Source: CAVTLG01 sp963735495
GTDB taxonomy: Bacteria > Chloroflexota > Ktedonobacteria > Ktedonobacterales > Ktedonobacteraceae
Assembly (NCBI GenBank): GCA_963735495.1
Contig: CAVTLG010000005.1
Coordinates: 62,001 to 126,000, forward strand
Direction: 5' to 3'
Length of the DNA: 64,000 bases
Below, in pieces: positions 18,456 through 26,996 of this stretch. Position 1 is the first letter of the stretch; every line of letters begins with the position of its first letter. Under the pieces are notes generated by a model. It was not told where the DNA came from. It did not search any database and saw nothing but the letters and a program-made list of their open reading frames with translations. The position numbers and the translations under genes were made by a program.

Positions 18456-19700
18456 CTACGCAACCGCAATAAAATGCGGAATCACAGACGTGATAGGTCT
18501 GATGCGTATTTGTGGTCCGTTGCTTATAGCACCGGTTGACCAGTACTGAGGACTGCCTCCAACGACACGGTTAATCGCGTCCAGAGCAGTAAAAGTAATA
18601 CTAGAGCTATTCCATGTCCAGCTTGGATTAATATTCAGTTGCCTACCCGTCTGCATAACTGAAGCCACCAACCAGGACCGATGACTGGCCAACGTCACAA
18701 CGCCAATGGCGCTCTGGAGTGATTGTGCCAGCATATCAGCCAGATGGTCATGGACATTTATGCGTGCGACAAAGGCAATCTTACTCCCATCAGGCGACCA
18801 GGCGAGGGGATAGCCATGCCCACCATCGACATCTGCCAGGCGCTGTTGTTGCAGACCCAGGCTATCCATCACCCACAAGCTAGCCGGTAAAAATGGCGTT
18901 GAGCTATCGGAGAGGCGCTCATAGGCTATTCGTGAACCATCAGGCGACCAGGTAAAGAGGCCAGCGACTGATTGTGCTCCACCCGGCGCGCTAAAGATGT
19001 GTGTGCGCTTGCTCCCATCGCTATTCATCAAGAAGGCATCGCTTCCCAGACCCAGCCCCGAGGTTATCGAGTAGACGATGCGTGAGCCATCCGGTGCAGG
19101 GGCCGCATCCACAAGGTCAGCGGACGGCACGCCGATGTCGATATTTTTATAGTTCCCGCTGGTCGCATCAACGATCCACAGGCCGGGATACCAGCCACTG
19201 CTATCCGGGAGTGCGTTCGGTCCCATTGGGAACATCGGACGATAGAGAAAGGAATGCCCATTGCCGCCTGGCAACCAATGCAAAAAGTTGCCGATGACAG
19301 CAGCAGGCGTCAGCGCCAGTGTCTCATGGACCGTGTCGTACATCCAGACCTGTTCGCCCTGATCGCGCACACCATCAATTGCCAGGTAGTCACCATCAGG
19401 GGAGAGTTGCATGCTAGCAATAGAATCTGACTCAACGCTGCCGAACCCGTTGCCCAGCGGCATCAGCCTTTGCGGCTGTCCAAGCGGCTGTCCATTCAAT
19501 CCCTTTGGCGCACGTGCCAGCACAAAACCGGCTGAATCTTTCAGCATATAGTACAAATATGCTTTATGTATGAGTGTCGGACTGGTCGATGCGCCTGGTA
19601 GCCATCCAGCATCATGCCATAGCAAGCCACCAGCTACTACAGTAGCTATCAGTAGTGGTATGAGAGGGGCGAGTAGTGCTCGTTTCACTGCCTTCTCCAT
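18456..19700 (-). CDS. Membrane-anchored TolB/WD40-like beta-propeller protein
   Basis: 414 residues from the ATG at 19700 (GAGAGG 5 bp before); it starts with an N-terminal anchor (LLAPLIPLLIATVVAGGLL). At least four propeller blades show the TolB-type turn: MQLSPDGDYLAI, PAPDGSRIVYS, FTWSPDGSRIAYE and LAWSPDGSKIAFV. Such proteins bind partners outside the membrane; no enzyme motif is visible. It may be co-transcribed with the M23 gene downstream, with the palindrome at 18302-18395 between them. Confidence 0.75.
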   Translation of the reverse strand: MEKAVKRALLAPLIPLLIATVVAGGLLWHDAGWLPGASTSPTLIHKAYLYYMLKDSAGFVLARAPKGLNGQPLGQPQRLMPLGNGFGSVESDSIASMQLSPDGDYLAIDGVRDQGEQVWMYDTVHETLALTPAAVIGNFLHWLPGGNGHSFLYRPMFPMGPNALPDSSGWYPGLWIVDATSGNYKNIDIGVPSADLVDAAPAPDGSRIVYSITSGLGLGSDAFLMNSDGSKRTHIFSAPGGAQSVAGLFTWSPDGSRIAYERLSDSSTPFLPASLWVMDSLGLQQQRLADVDGGHGYPLAWSPDGSKIAFVARINVHDHLADMLAQSLQSAIGVVTLASHRSWLVASVMQTGRQLNINPSWTWNSSSITFTALDAINRVVGGSPQYWSTGAISNGPQIRIRPITSVIPHFIAVA

Positions 19701-19899
19701 TCTGCCTCTCAGAGGAGCTATAGCTCTTCTGAGAGTATTACATTGGCATAAAACTGTACATATCTTGCCCTCTACAATCGGATGACACTGTATGCACGAA
19801 AGGGAACACTCACTTTTCCCGGCCAAACGGGGACATCTAGCTACCCCAAACTCGCAAATATCACTTGTCTTAGGGACTCCGAGTCCTTTTTACTACTGA

Positions 19900-20472
19900 T
19901 CATAGCTGCGGAAATGTATAGCCATGCTCTGTCAAGTACTGTGTGAACCAGGCCACGGGAGCTTGATTCTTTGACTCGGTCATACTATCCGCGTAAAAAA
20001 ATCGCACATAGAGTCCTAATGCCTGGCCTATGCGCAGCAAAAGCCGCTCTAAGCGTTCTTCTGCATGCTGCCATTTCCCTTTATAAGCACCTAGCCGCCA
20101 GCTATTGTATGCTTCGTCATGCAGCTCAATAATATCTAGCAGTACCGGGTCATCAATATACTGCTCGGCAAATTTCTGTGCCAGATAGGCATGATGATTG
20201 GTACCCACCTTAGGCCGTTGCTCATCCACGCGGAATTTGAGCGCGTCATGCACAAGTGCGATCAGCCGTAACGCACGCCGCTCTTCCTCAGTGACATGTT
20301 GGCACTCAATATTCGCCAGTATATCCGCGATATGATACATCACGGGGCCTTCCAGGTGTCCAGTACGTGGTTTACCCCAGGCCACTCCCGCCTGCCATAC
20401 AGGATCGGCAGCAATTCTTTTCTCCAGGTCAGTTTCGAGCGTGAAAGGCAAATCCATACGACAGAAATCCAC
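19900..20472 (-). CDS. HD-domain phosphohydrolase-like protein
   Basis: 190 residues. HD-type metal ligands are recognisable: an upstream His (MYHI), LVHDALK with the HD pair near residue 95, HHAYLAQKF near 113 and LHDEAYN near 138. HD proteins hydrolyse phosphoesters, often nucleotides; the substrate here is unknown. The start lies 3 bp after the stop of the FemX-like gene, so the two are co-transcribed. Confidence 0.7.
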   Translation of the reverse strand: MDFCRMDLPFTLETDLEKRIAADPVWQAGVAWGKPRTGHLEGPVMYHIADILANIECQHVTEEERRALRLIALVHDALKFRVDEQRPKVGTNHHAYLAQKFAEQYIDDPVLLDIIELHDEAYNSWRLGAYKGKWQHAEERLERLLLRIGQALGLYVRFFYADSMTESKNQAPVAWFTQYLTEHGYTFPQL

Positions 20473-20475
20473 TCA

Positions 20476-21510
20476 TCAGATAAACCTACGAGCAACCTTC
20501 ATCCTCAAGGGATGGTAGACCAGTTCGTAGCAACCGAGGAACTGCACAACGCGTCCTCCCCAACCGCTTTTAAAGCGGTACACCCCTGCCATCGCTTCAT
20601 CATCGGCCTCCGTTTCGGGGATACCCCAGAAATCGTACTGGCGTGCACCATGTTCTTTGGCCCAGCGGATCGCTTCCCATTGTAGCAGATAGTTCGGCAT
20701 GAGCTGTCGTTGTTCATTGCTGGATGCTCCATAGAGATAGATCGCCTGCTGTGCGAACAGGCTCACGAAGATCCCTGCCAATAGCTGCCCATTATATTCC
20801 GCTAATAGCAGTCGCAGTTCATTGCGTGCTGTCAGGCGCTGCCACACCTGTTGATAATAAGCCAGCGTATGAATACCAAATTGATCCCGCTCGCCGGTTG
20901 TCTGCAACAATGTATACCATGCCTGTACATCTTCAACGCACTGCGCTACTCTCACGGTCACACCTTTGCGTCCTGCCAGTCGCACATTGTAGCGCCATTT
21001 CTCTTTCATCTGGGCCAGCAATGTCTCCTCGAAGGGTGACAGATCCAGCACAATTGTGCGTCGTGGTTGTATGGCTCGCACACGTTGCGCCTGCATAGTC
21101 GCCAGGTGGTGCAGAACGACCTCGCTCTCGGTCGTGTCTACTTCCTGTCCCAGTTCCATATGCAGCGCCATAGCACCTTGCTTGCGCAGATAGCCATGGA
21201 GTTGGGTGAAAAAGGTCTCACACAACGCAGCTTGTGACCAATCAAGCACTGGCCCCTTGGGAATATAGGCCAGGTGTCCAGCCTGCAATGGCATATGGGC
21301 GGCAGTGCGGCGCAGTACCTGCGCCGCTGCAACTATGTGTTCTCCCTCCCACAAAGCAAGTCGTAATGGCGACCAGCCCGCCGTAGCTTTCAATTCACCC
21401 CAATCCCAGCTTTGTAGCAGATGACCAGTGGGATGAGCAGTTACAAAGCCATCCCATTGCTCACGCGTAGTTACAGTTCGTAATACATACAGTGCACTGT
21501 TCAATAACAT
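20476..21510 (-). CDS. FemAB/FemX-like peptidyltransferase
   Basis: 344 residues from the ATG at 21510. A double GNAT fold of the FemAB type: the first half has LLQSWDWGELKATAGW and AYIPKGPVLDW, the second KWRYNVRLAGRKGV, IYLYGASSNEQR and YDFWGIPE, all hallmark segments. These enzymes use aminoacyl-tRNA to add amino acids to lipid II, building peptidoglycan cross-bridges; the added residue cannot be predicted. Translationally close to the HD protein at 20472. Confidence 0.85.
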   Translation of the reverse strand: MLLNSALYVLRTVTTREQWDGFVTAHPTGHLLQSWDWGELKATAGWSPLRLALWEGEHIVAAAQVLRRTAAHMPLQAGHLAYIPKGPVLDWSQAALCETFFTQLHGYLRKQGAMALHMELGQEVDTTESEVVLHHLATMQAQRVRAIQPRRTIVLDLSPFEETLLAQMKEKWRYNVRLAGRKGVTVRVAQCVEDVQAWYTLLQTTGERDQFGIHTLAYYQQVWQRLTARNELRLLLAEYNGQLLAGIFVSLFAQQAIYLYGASSNEQRQLMPNYLLQWEAIRWAKEHGARQYDFWGIPETEADDEAMAGVYRFKSGWGGRVVQFLGCYELVYHPLRMKVARRFI

Positions 21511-21690
21511 ACTATAAATTCTTTCATAAACGCTATTTTCTCCACATTCGGGCGAACTCAAACACTCGCTTACAGATATGATATGATATGCTTACTTCCT
21601 TTATCTATACGCGAGGAAAAAGCGCCTTTTTTTGTGGAGCTTCTCTGCTCATTTTTCTTTCCTTTTCTTTCCCAGGATCAGCACATGCTC

Positions 21691-21722
21691 AGCAAGCATG
21701 CTTGCTAAGTACATGCTATAAT
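21691..21722 (+). promoter_or_regulatory. Promoter with overlapping palindrome for the Trk unit
   Basis: A perfect 16-bp palindrome, AGCAAGCATGCTTGCT (21691-21706), lies where the -35 box would be for the -10 sequence TATAAT (21717-21722), 63 bp before the first Trk gene. The placement suggests an operator that blocks or replaces the -35. Confidence 0.5.
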
Positions 21723-21784
21723 ATCGTGGGTGTATCACTACTATCCTAAAGGCGGCTGATAGGCCGATAACAGGAGGTTCCCAA

Positions 21785-22216
21785 GTGAGAGTTGTCATTC
21801 TTGGTTGTGGCCGTGTTGGCGCAACACTCGCCACACAATTAGAGCGGGCTGGACATGTTGTCTCCATCATTGATAGTGACAGTGACGCATTCCAGCGTCT
21901 AGACCCCAGCTTCCGTGGTGAGAAAATTTCGGGGAATGGTGTCGATGAAGAGACTTTGCGCCGCGCGGATATTGATAAAGCTGATGCCTTTGCCGCTGTT
22001 ACTAACGGCGATAACCGCAATATTATGGCAAGTCAGATCGCGAAAGAGATCTTTCATGTCAAAAAGGTCGTTTGTCGCATCTACGATCCTCTTCGTGAGC
22101 AAACGTTCAAAGAGCTTGGACTGGAGACGATCTGCCCAACCACTCTTCTTTCAGATCTGCTCTTCCACTCGTTGAGCGGCGTTAAGGTACAGCCACAAGG
22201 TGTTAAAAACTCTTAG
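21785..22216 (+). CDS. Trk potassium-transport NAD-binding protein (first, short)
   Basis: 143 residues: an RCK/KTN N-terminal Rossmann domain only. GCGRVGA (residues 7-13) binds the dinucleotide; the acidic DSDSDAF after strand 2 favours NAD(H); GNGVDEETL and AVTNGDNRN complete the family pattern. The RCK_C domain is missing. Such half-size units pair with a second TrkA-like protein to gate a TrkH/Ktr potassium channel. The second gene follows by 40 bp. The ribosome site AGGAGG precedes the GTG start. Confidence 0.88.
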   Translation: MRVVILGCGRVGATLATQLERAGHVVSIIDSDSDAFQRLDPSFRGEKISGNGVDEETLRRADIDKADAFAAVTNGDNRNIMASQIAKEIFHVKKVVCRIYDPLREQTFKELGLETICPTTLLSDLLFHSLSGVKVQPQGVKNS

Positions 22217-22256
22217 TTGCAGACCTATAAGCTGCAAACAGGAAGAGAGTAGATAT

Positions 22257-22916
22257 ATGTATATTATCATTGGCGGTGGAGGCGATGTTGGTTACTATCT
22301 TACACGCAATCTGTTGAACCAGGGCCATGAGGTGCTTCTGCTAGAGAAAGCGAATGACCGCTATCAGACGTTAAGTGAGGAACTGGGCCAATCTGTCTTC
22401 AAGGGAGATGCGTGTGAGGCACGTACAATGGAAGAAGCCGGGGCCAGTCGCGCTGATGTTGTGATTGCGGTGACAGGCGAGGATGAAGATAATCTCGTCA
22501 TTTGCCAGGTGGCCAAAAAGCGTTTCAATGTCGCGCGCACTATTGCACGTTTGAACAATCCGCGACACGAGGATCTTTTTCAGAAGCTGGGCATCGACGT
22601 GACCGTTAGCCCAACGAAATCCATTCTCTCGCTGATCGAGTCTGAGCTGCCTGGGGCACGTTTTGTCATGCTCATGACGCTGAAAAGAGCTGGCCTGGAA
22701 ATTCTTGAGACGAGCATTCCGCCGCTCTCGCCAGTCGTGGGTAAGAAATTGAGCCAGATTAATTTACCACGTCGGAGCAACCTCACGTTGATTATCCGCG
22801 ATGGTGAGCCCATCTTTCCTGATGGCGACACCGAACTCAATGCGAATGATGAGGTCTACGCGTTAGTGAACCAGGAAGGTGAAGAGGAACTCCGCCGTAC
22901 ATTTGGCACATCTTAA
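22257..22916 (+). CDS. TrkA-type potassium-transport NAD-binding protein (second)
   Basis: 219 residues from the ATG at 22257 (ribosome site GGAAGAGAG). A Rossmann RCK_N domain with GGGGDVGYYL (residues 6-15), LLEKANDR and AVTGEDEDNLV, then an RCK_C domain (about 135-219) ending in DEVYALVNQEGEEEL. Together with the gene at 21785 it forms a split regulatory ring for a Trk/Ktr channel. The membrane subunit is not in the window. Confidence 0.9.
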   Translation: MYIIIGGGGDVGYYLTRNLLNQGHEVLLLEKANDRYQTLSEELGQSVFKGDACEARTMEEAGASRADVVIAVTGEDEDNLVICQVAKKRFNVARTIARLNNPRHEDLFQKLGIDVTVSPTKSILSLIESELPGARFVMLMTLKRAGLEILETSIPPLSPVVGKKLSQINLPRRSNLTLIIRDGEPIFPDGDTELNANDEVYALVNQEGEEELRRTFGTS

Positions 22917-22932
22917 ACATCTCCATATAGGA

Positions 22933-22965
22933 GAGACCACACATGGCTGTACGCATGGTGGTCTC
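22933..22965 (+). terminator. Terminator-like hairpin after the Trk unit
   Basis: GAGACCAC-A-CATG pairs with CATG-GTGGTCTC across a 7-nt loop, 17 bp after the stop of the second Trk gene. No long T-run follows (TTGAT), so efficiency is uncertain. Confidence 0.55.
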
Positions 22966-23005
22966 TTGATCTCGTCACAGGAAGCGCTGCCGGAATCTCG
23001 TCCGT

Positions 23006-24346
23006 TCAACGCTTCTCTTGCTCCGGCTCAGTTGAATAGATAAGATCGCTCGCTTCCTGCTGGTCTTCATTATGTTCATCATGTTCATTGTCGCGACTCG
23101 GTCTCTCGTCAACGCTCCCGCTCTCTTTTACTGACGGCACCCGCGTATTGTTTCTTACCGCAAGCCTGTCTTTTATAAAATTTCCGGGCGGCCTCATGAA
23201 ACTCCTCGTGGTCTGTATAAAGTTCCCCGAGGGTCCACGCACCTGCCAGGAAACACGTCTCCGCGACAAAATTTGTTCCGCGGTCTCGCCGCGCGCCGAG
23301 CGGTAAATGCTGGCAACGACGACCCAGACCGCAGCCACCATCGGGGTTGCCAGTAATGCTCCGAATATACCAAACAGATGCGCACCAATGATTAACGCGA
23401 GGATCGCTGCTACGGGATGCAAACCGACGGCATGCCCGACGATGCGTGGTCCCAGGATATTGCTTTCAATGATTTGCAGCACGACAAATAACGCGAGTAT
23501 TTCAAATGTACGTGGAAATGGATCGGGCAGTAACAACGAGAGCAGCAACGGCGTAATTGCGGCCAGTGCTGGTCCAACCATGGGAATTGTCTCAAACAGG
23601 AATGCCATAAATCCACATATCAAGGCGTAGCTCCCAAGCCCAGTCAGCATGCAAATGCCACCTGTGCATACCCCCACAATCACTGCCAGGGTGAGTTGCC
23701 CGCGAATGTAGTTTCCTACTACGCGACTCAACGCATTTTCAAACAGCAGAACGTTTGGTAGCCAACTTTTCGGTGAGATGCCAATGATACTATCGCGGAT
23801 ACGCTTGCCGTCCAGCGTGAGGTAAAAGCTAATCACGACGACCAGAAAAATATCCAGGAATGTATTGGTTAATATCGTGATGAAATTCACTACATTCGCT
23901 GGCAATGATTGAGCAAAACTCGTTGCTGCAGTTTGAATCTCTGTGATTGCATTATTAATGTTGTCCGCCGGAATATGTCCTTGCGTCTCCAGAAAATTTA
24001 TCGATGTTCTTAGCGTATCCGGTAACGCTTTTGCTATGTCTATAATGGTGCTAGAAAAGGTTGCTAATTGCAGTATCAGTGAAAATACCAGTTCGTAGCC
24101 AATTCCACCAATGGCGCCTATGACAATAATATACGTTAAAAGGGTGGCCAGTGGGCGTGGCAGACCTGACTTTGCTAGCAAATTTACAGCGGGCGTTAGC
24201 AAAAACGCGATGGCCATTGCTAATAATACAATCACGATTGCATCGACAAAAAGTCCTAAAACATGCCAGAGAGACCAGAAAATAATACCGATACAAATCA
24301 CACAGATCAATATGTCACGTGTTTTTTGCCAGTTTCTATGATCCAT
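23006..24346 (-). CDS. AI-2E family transporter (PerM-like)
   Basis: 446 residues with about eight membrane helices: a pair at 12-50, one at 68-92, then the characteristic block from about 150 to 345 containing YIRGQLTLAVIVGV, ETIPMVGPALAAI and GPRIVGHAVGLHPV. The family includes TqsA (AI-2 export) and sodium/proton antiporters, so the substrate is open. A charged hydrophilic C-terminal tail of about 90 residues is not part of the family core. Stand-alone gene. Confidence 0.87.
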   Translation of the reverse strand: MDHRNWQKTRDILICVICIGIIFWSLWHVLGLFVDAIVIVLLAMAIAFLLTPAVNLLAKSGLPRPLATLLTYIIVIGAIGGIGYELVFSLILQLATFSSTIIDIAKALPDTLRTSINFLETQGHIPADNINNAITEIQTAATSFAQSLPANVVNFITILTNTFLDIFLVVVISFYLTLDGKRIRDSIIGISPKSWLPNVLLFENALSRVVGNYIRGQLTLAVIVGVCTGGICMLTGLGSYALICGFMAFLFETIPMVGPALAAITPLLLSLLLPDPFPRTFEILALFVVLQIIESNILGPRIVGHAVGLHPVAAILALIIGAHLFGIFGALLATPMVAAVWVVVASIYRSARGETAEQILSRRRVSWQVRGPSGNFIQTTRSFMRPPGNFIKDRLAVRNNTRVPSVKESGSVDERPSRDNEHDEHNEDQQEASDLIYSTEPEQEKR

Positions 24347-24634
24347 GATTTTTATCCTTTACCTATTGAGAGATCTCCTCTCTCTTCCAGTCTATTGTGA
24401 CAGGTTTCTCTAAAAAGAACAAGACTATTGGAGGTACATAAACACATGCTGAAACTTTCCTCTTTCTTCTTTCGTCATTCCAGTGGGGACATTCCTGATG
24501 GCTCAGCATAGCACATTTGGGCTGAATGGGTTAGTACTACTGTCAATATTAGTTTCGCATATTCGCTTCGTCTATTACAATACGATCATCTTATGCTATT
24601 CTTAATTTTGAGTAGCTTGAAAGAGGACGCACCA

Positions 24635-24913
24635 GTGGATACGCCAACCACAATCACTATGACATTAACACAAATATACTTAGTTTGTATGCTTTCTGTT
24701 TTTCTGCTGGGCTGGATGGTCACGTTTGCCTGGTTATCGTTGCGTAGGACTTCTGAGCCACAAACTACCTGGGAGGAAGTTTCATCTCCCCAGATTATCT
24801 CGGCTATGTCCACCGCACCAAGACTCCGTGCGATTACTCCAGTGCCAATACACACTGTGCCACCGCAATATGAAGTTAGCGCCGAAGCATTGCTGGAGCG
24901 CTCTTTGAGCTAG
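24635..24913 (+). CDS. Small single-pass membrane protein
   Basis: The GTG at 24635 follows AGAGGA by 8 bp, giving about 92 residues; the frame is open to 24593. One membrane segment (about residues 15-33, LVCMLSVFLLGWMVTFAWL) is followed by a polar tail. No known family recognised. The ribosome site and clean topology make it a probable gene. Confidence 0.5.
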   Translation: MDTPTTITMTLTQIYLVCMLSVFLLGWMVTFAWLSLRRTSEPQTTWEEVSSPQIISAMSTAPRLRAITPVPIHTVPPQYEVSAEALLERSLS

Positions 24914-25019
24914 CTTTTCGCCTACCTGTCTACTGACGCAAGATGTACTTCTGCGTTATGCTCTGCGCTGGTGTCACTTGTGCTTTTTCTGTATATCTAT
25001 AGTTGGGAACGACAACCGC

Positions 25020-25140
25020 GTCCTTATTCCGCTTGGCAACGAAGCTAGCGCTGCTCCTGCTCCGCAGTCAGCCAAGCGGATCAGCAAGGGCTTGTCGCTA
25101 CGCGGAACAGGGACCTGCGCGTAGCGGCGGGGCTGTCCTG
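25020..25140. repeat. Dispersed intergenic repeat, family A, copy 1 (diverged)
   Basis: Contains GCAAGGGCTTGTCGCTACG (25086-25104), one base from the segment shared by copies at 39718-39765 and 49511-49560, within a GC-rich block of partial inverted repeats. Non-coding. Confidence 0.55.
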
Positions 25141-25169
25141 CCGACCCTAATAGTTATATAGTATAGGCA

Positions 25170-26054
25170 TTATTGCGAAATGTTTTCCCCTGCATTGGGA
25201 GGGCGAAATGCTCCATTTGCGTTGATAAACACAAAATGGCTACCTTGCACATTCACAATCATGTCTAGTTTGCCGTCGCCATTCACATCTCTGAAGCTGA
25301 GTGTGACGGGCGCGAGATCTTGCCCAGGACCTACCAGTACTGGTCCAATATACACTTTTGCTTTAGTGGCATCGCCGCCGGGAAATTCGATGATCTCCAC
25401 ATGCCGGTTCAAATTCAAGGCAATAAAATGGCTCGGCTGGGCTGCTGAGTCGTTATGGCCAACAACTGCATCTGTCTGAAATGTGCGTGGACGACCATAG
25501 CGCCAATCATCTTGCGTCACCTGCCACCAGTTCGTTACGGCGCTCAACACCATCCATCCCAGCAACATGACCACCAGGGCTAAGCCTATGTAGAGCAGCC
25601 AGTGTGCACGCCATTGACGCTGTGTCTCCTCTCTACCAGCCTCCTCCTCGTACGGCGATAATATATCTTCCTCAGTATCCACGCTACGACGTCGGTTAGG
25701 TTGGAGCGGAGGCAACGTTGACTGTACAGCGGTACGTCGCGGAGGCACCGCGTTTTTACGACTAGCGCGATGCAGTTCACGGTGTACGGACGACTGCACG
25801 TCTGCCGCCGCTCTGCCTATTTCGGCCTTTACATCACTATGATAGCGACGCGTGCTACTCGGCATACGTGTAGGCCACACGTCATCATAGTCCCCCTCAT
25901 CCTCATACGCGTCGCGCCTTACCGCCTGTTGATTGACTGGTTCCTGTGGTGCAGATGCACGCCTGGTGCGCTGCAAAGAACTTTGATCCACATTGCTACC
26001 GTCCTCTCTATCTTTTTTGAGGGCATACAGAACATATGTTCTAGTCACCCTCAT
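25170..26054 (-). CDS. Membrane protein with FG-GAP/VCBS-like outside domain
   Basis: 294 residues if it starts at 26054 (MRVTRTYVLYALKKD); the upstream extension to 26189 looks non-coding. A highly charged cytoplasmic region of about 150 residues, rich in Arg/Glu, is followed by one membrane segment (WLLYIGLALVVMLLGWMVL, about 150-172) and a C-terminal outside domain ending in a calcium-loop-like DVNGDGKLDMIV. This resembles one blade of FG-GAP/VCBS repeat proteins. Function unknown. Confidence 0.65.
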   Translation of the reverse strand: MRVTRTYVLYALKKDREDGSNVDQSSLQRTRRASAPQEPVNQQAVRRDAYEDEGDYDDVWPTRMPSSTRRYHSDVKAEIGRAAADVQSSVHRELHRASRKNAVPPRRTAVQSTLPPLQPNRRRSVDTEEDILSPYEEEAGREETQRQWRAHWLLYIGLALVVMLLGWMVLSAVTNWWQVTQDDWRYGRPRTFQTDAVVGHNDSAAQPSHFIALNLNRHVEIIEFPGGDATKAKVYIGPVLVGPGQDLAPVTLSFRDVNGDGKLDMIVNVQGSHFVFINANGAFRPPNAGENISQ

Positions 26055-26464
26055 AGTACACGATACAAGAGAACGTGTCAACAATTTCTGGAACAAATAT
26101 CCTAATTGTCTATCAAGTTGGTCACTTTCTCTACCTTCGTCCCTGTGCATGTAGGACCAATTCCTTACAACTGACTGCTCTTTCAACAAATGAAACTGGT
26201 GTAGTTTGCGATATCAAGAGTCAAATTCTTGCTTTTCGAGCATAAATTGGGTACTCTTCATTCAGAGAAGTGGTTGGACGCGCTATAAACACATGCTATT
26301 CAACTCTATGAGCTTGCGCAGGCAACGTCCAGTTGCACCTGGCGCTGCCTTTCATTGGTTGGTATAACGTGTTTGTTTGATGAAACGGCTCACGCGCACT
26401 TTCGCATGCATATGTACCGTAAGTGATAGCATTCATTTTGATGATCAAAAAAGGAGTATCTGGT
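26055..26464. other. Intergenic region, nothing recognised
   Basis: AT-rich divergent region between two membrane-protein genes. No gene, repeat or clear hairpin seen; presumably holds both promoters. Confidence 0.4.
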
Positions 26465-26941
26465 ATGACTAAACGCTCAACGCAACCAGATGGTTCTATG
26501 CAAGCCAACGACCTCAGGACAACACAATCGTTTGCGTCCATTCCACTATGGGTGTCCATAGTGGTGATCCTCGGTGCTGTTTTGACTGCAATCGGTGCAG
26601 TTATCGACAAAGTCGATCCTGCGTTCCTAACGAACAGCAGTCCTATGACCAGCGCAGTGCTAGTCTATGCAGACTATACGTTTGCACGGAACCTCCCATT
26701 AGCAGTGATGTTGCTTCTGCTCCTGGCATTGAGGGCACGACGCATGCTCGCCGGGTTCATGGTGTTGACTGCCTGCATCCAAATCGTTGATGCACTAGAT
26801 GACCTGATTCGGGGAGCATTTCTGCTTGCTCCAGGGGTACTGGTATTCGCTATAGTGTTTTTAGTCGGAGCGTGGCAACTATTCGGCGTGGCAATCTGGC
26901 ATGTTACTGCCTGGCGCGAGTTAGAGCACGATCCGTCATGA
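26465..26941 (+). CDS. Four-helix membrane protein of unknown function
   Basis: 158 residues from the ATG at 26465, preceded by AAAGGAG. Four hydrophobic helices (about 28-50, 76-96, 100-118, 122-146). No catalytic motif is visible and no family was recognised with confidence. Confidence 0.7.
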   Translation: MTKRSTQPDGSMQANDLRTTQSFASIPLWVSIVVILGAVLTAIGAVIDKVDPAFLTNSSPMTSAVLVYADYTFARNLPLAVMLLLLLALRARRMLAGFMVLTACIQIVDALDDLIRGAFLLAPGVLVFAIVFLVGAWQLFGVAIWHVTAWRELEHDPS

Positions 26942-26996
26942 TATCGCTTAAACTCGAGCCACGGCGTCGGCACCGCACACCAGCTTGAACAAGGTA

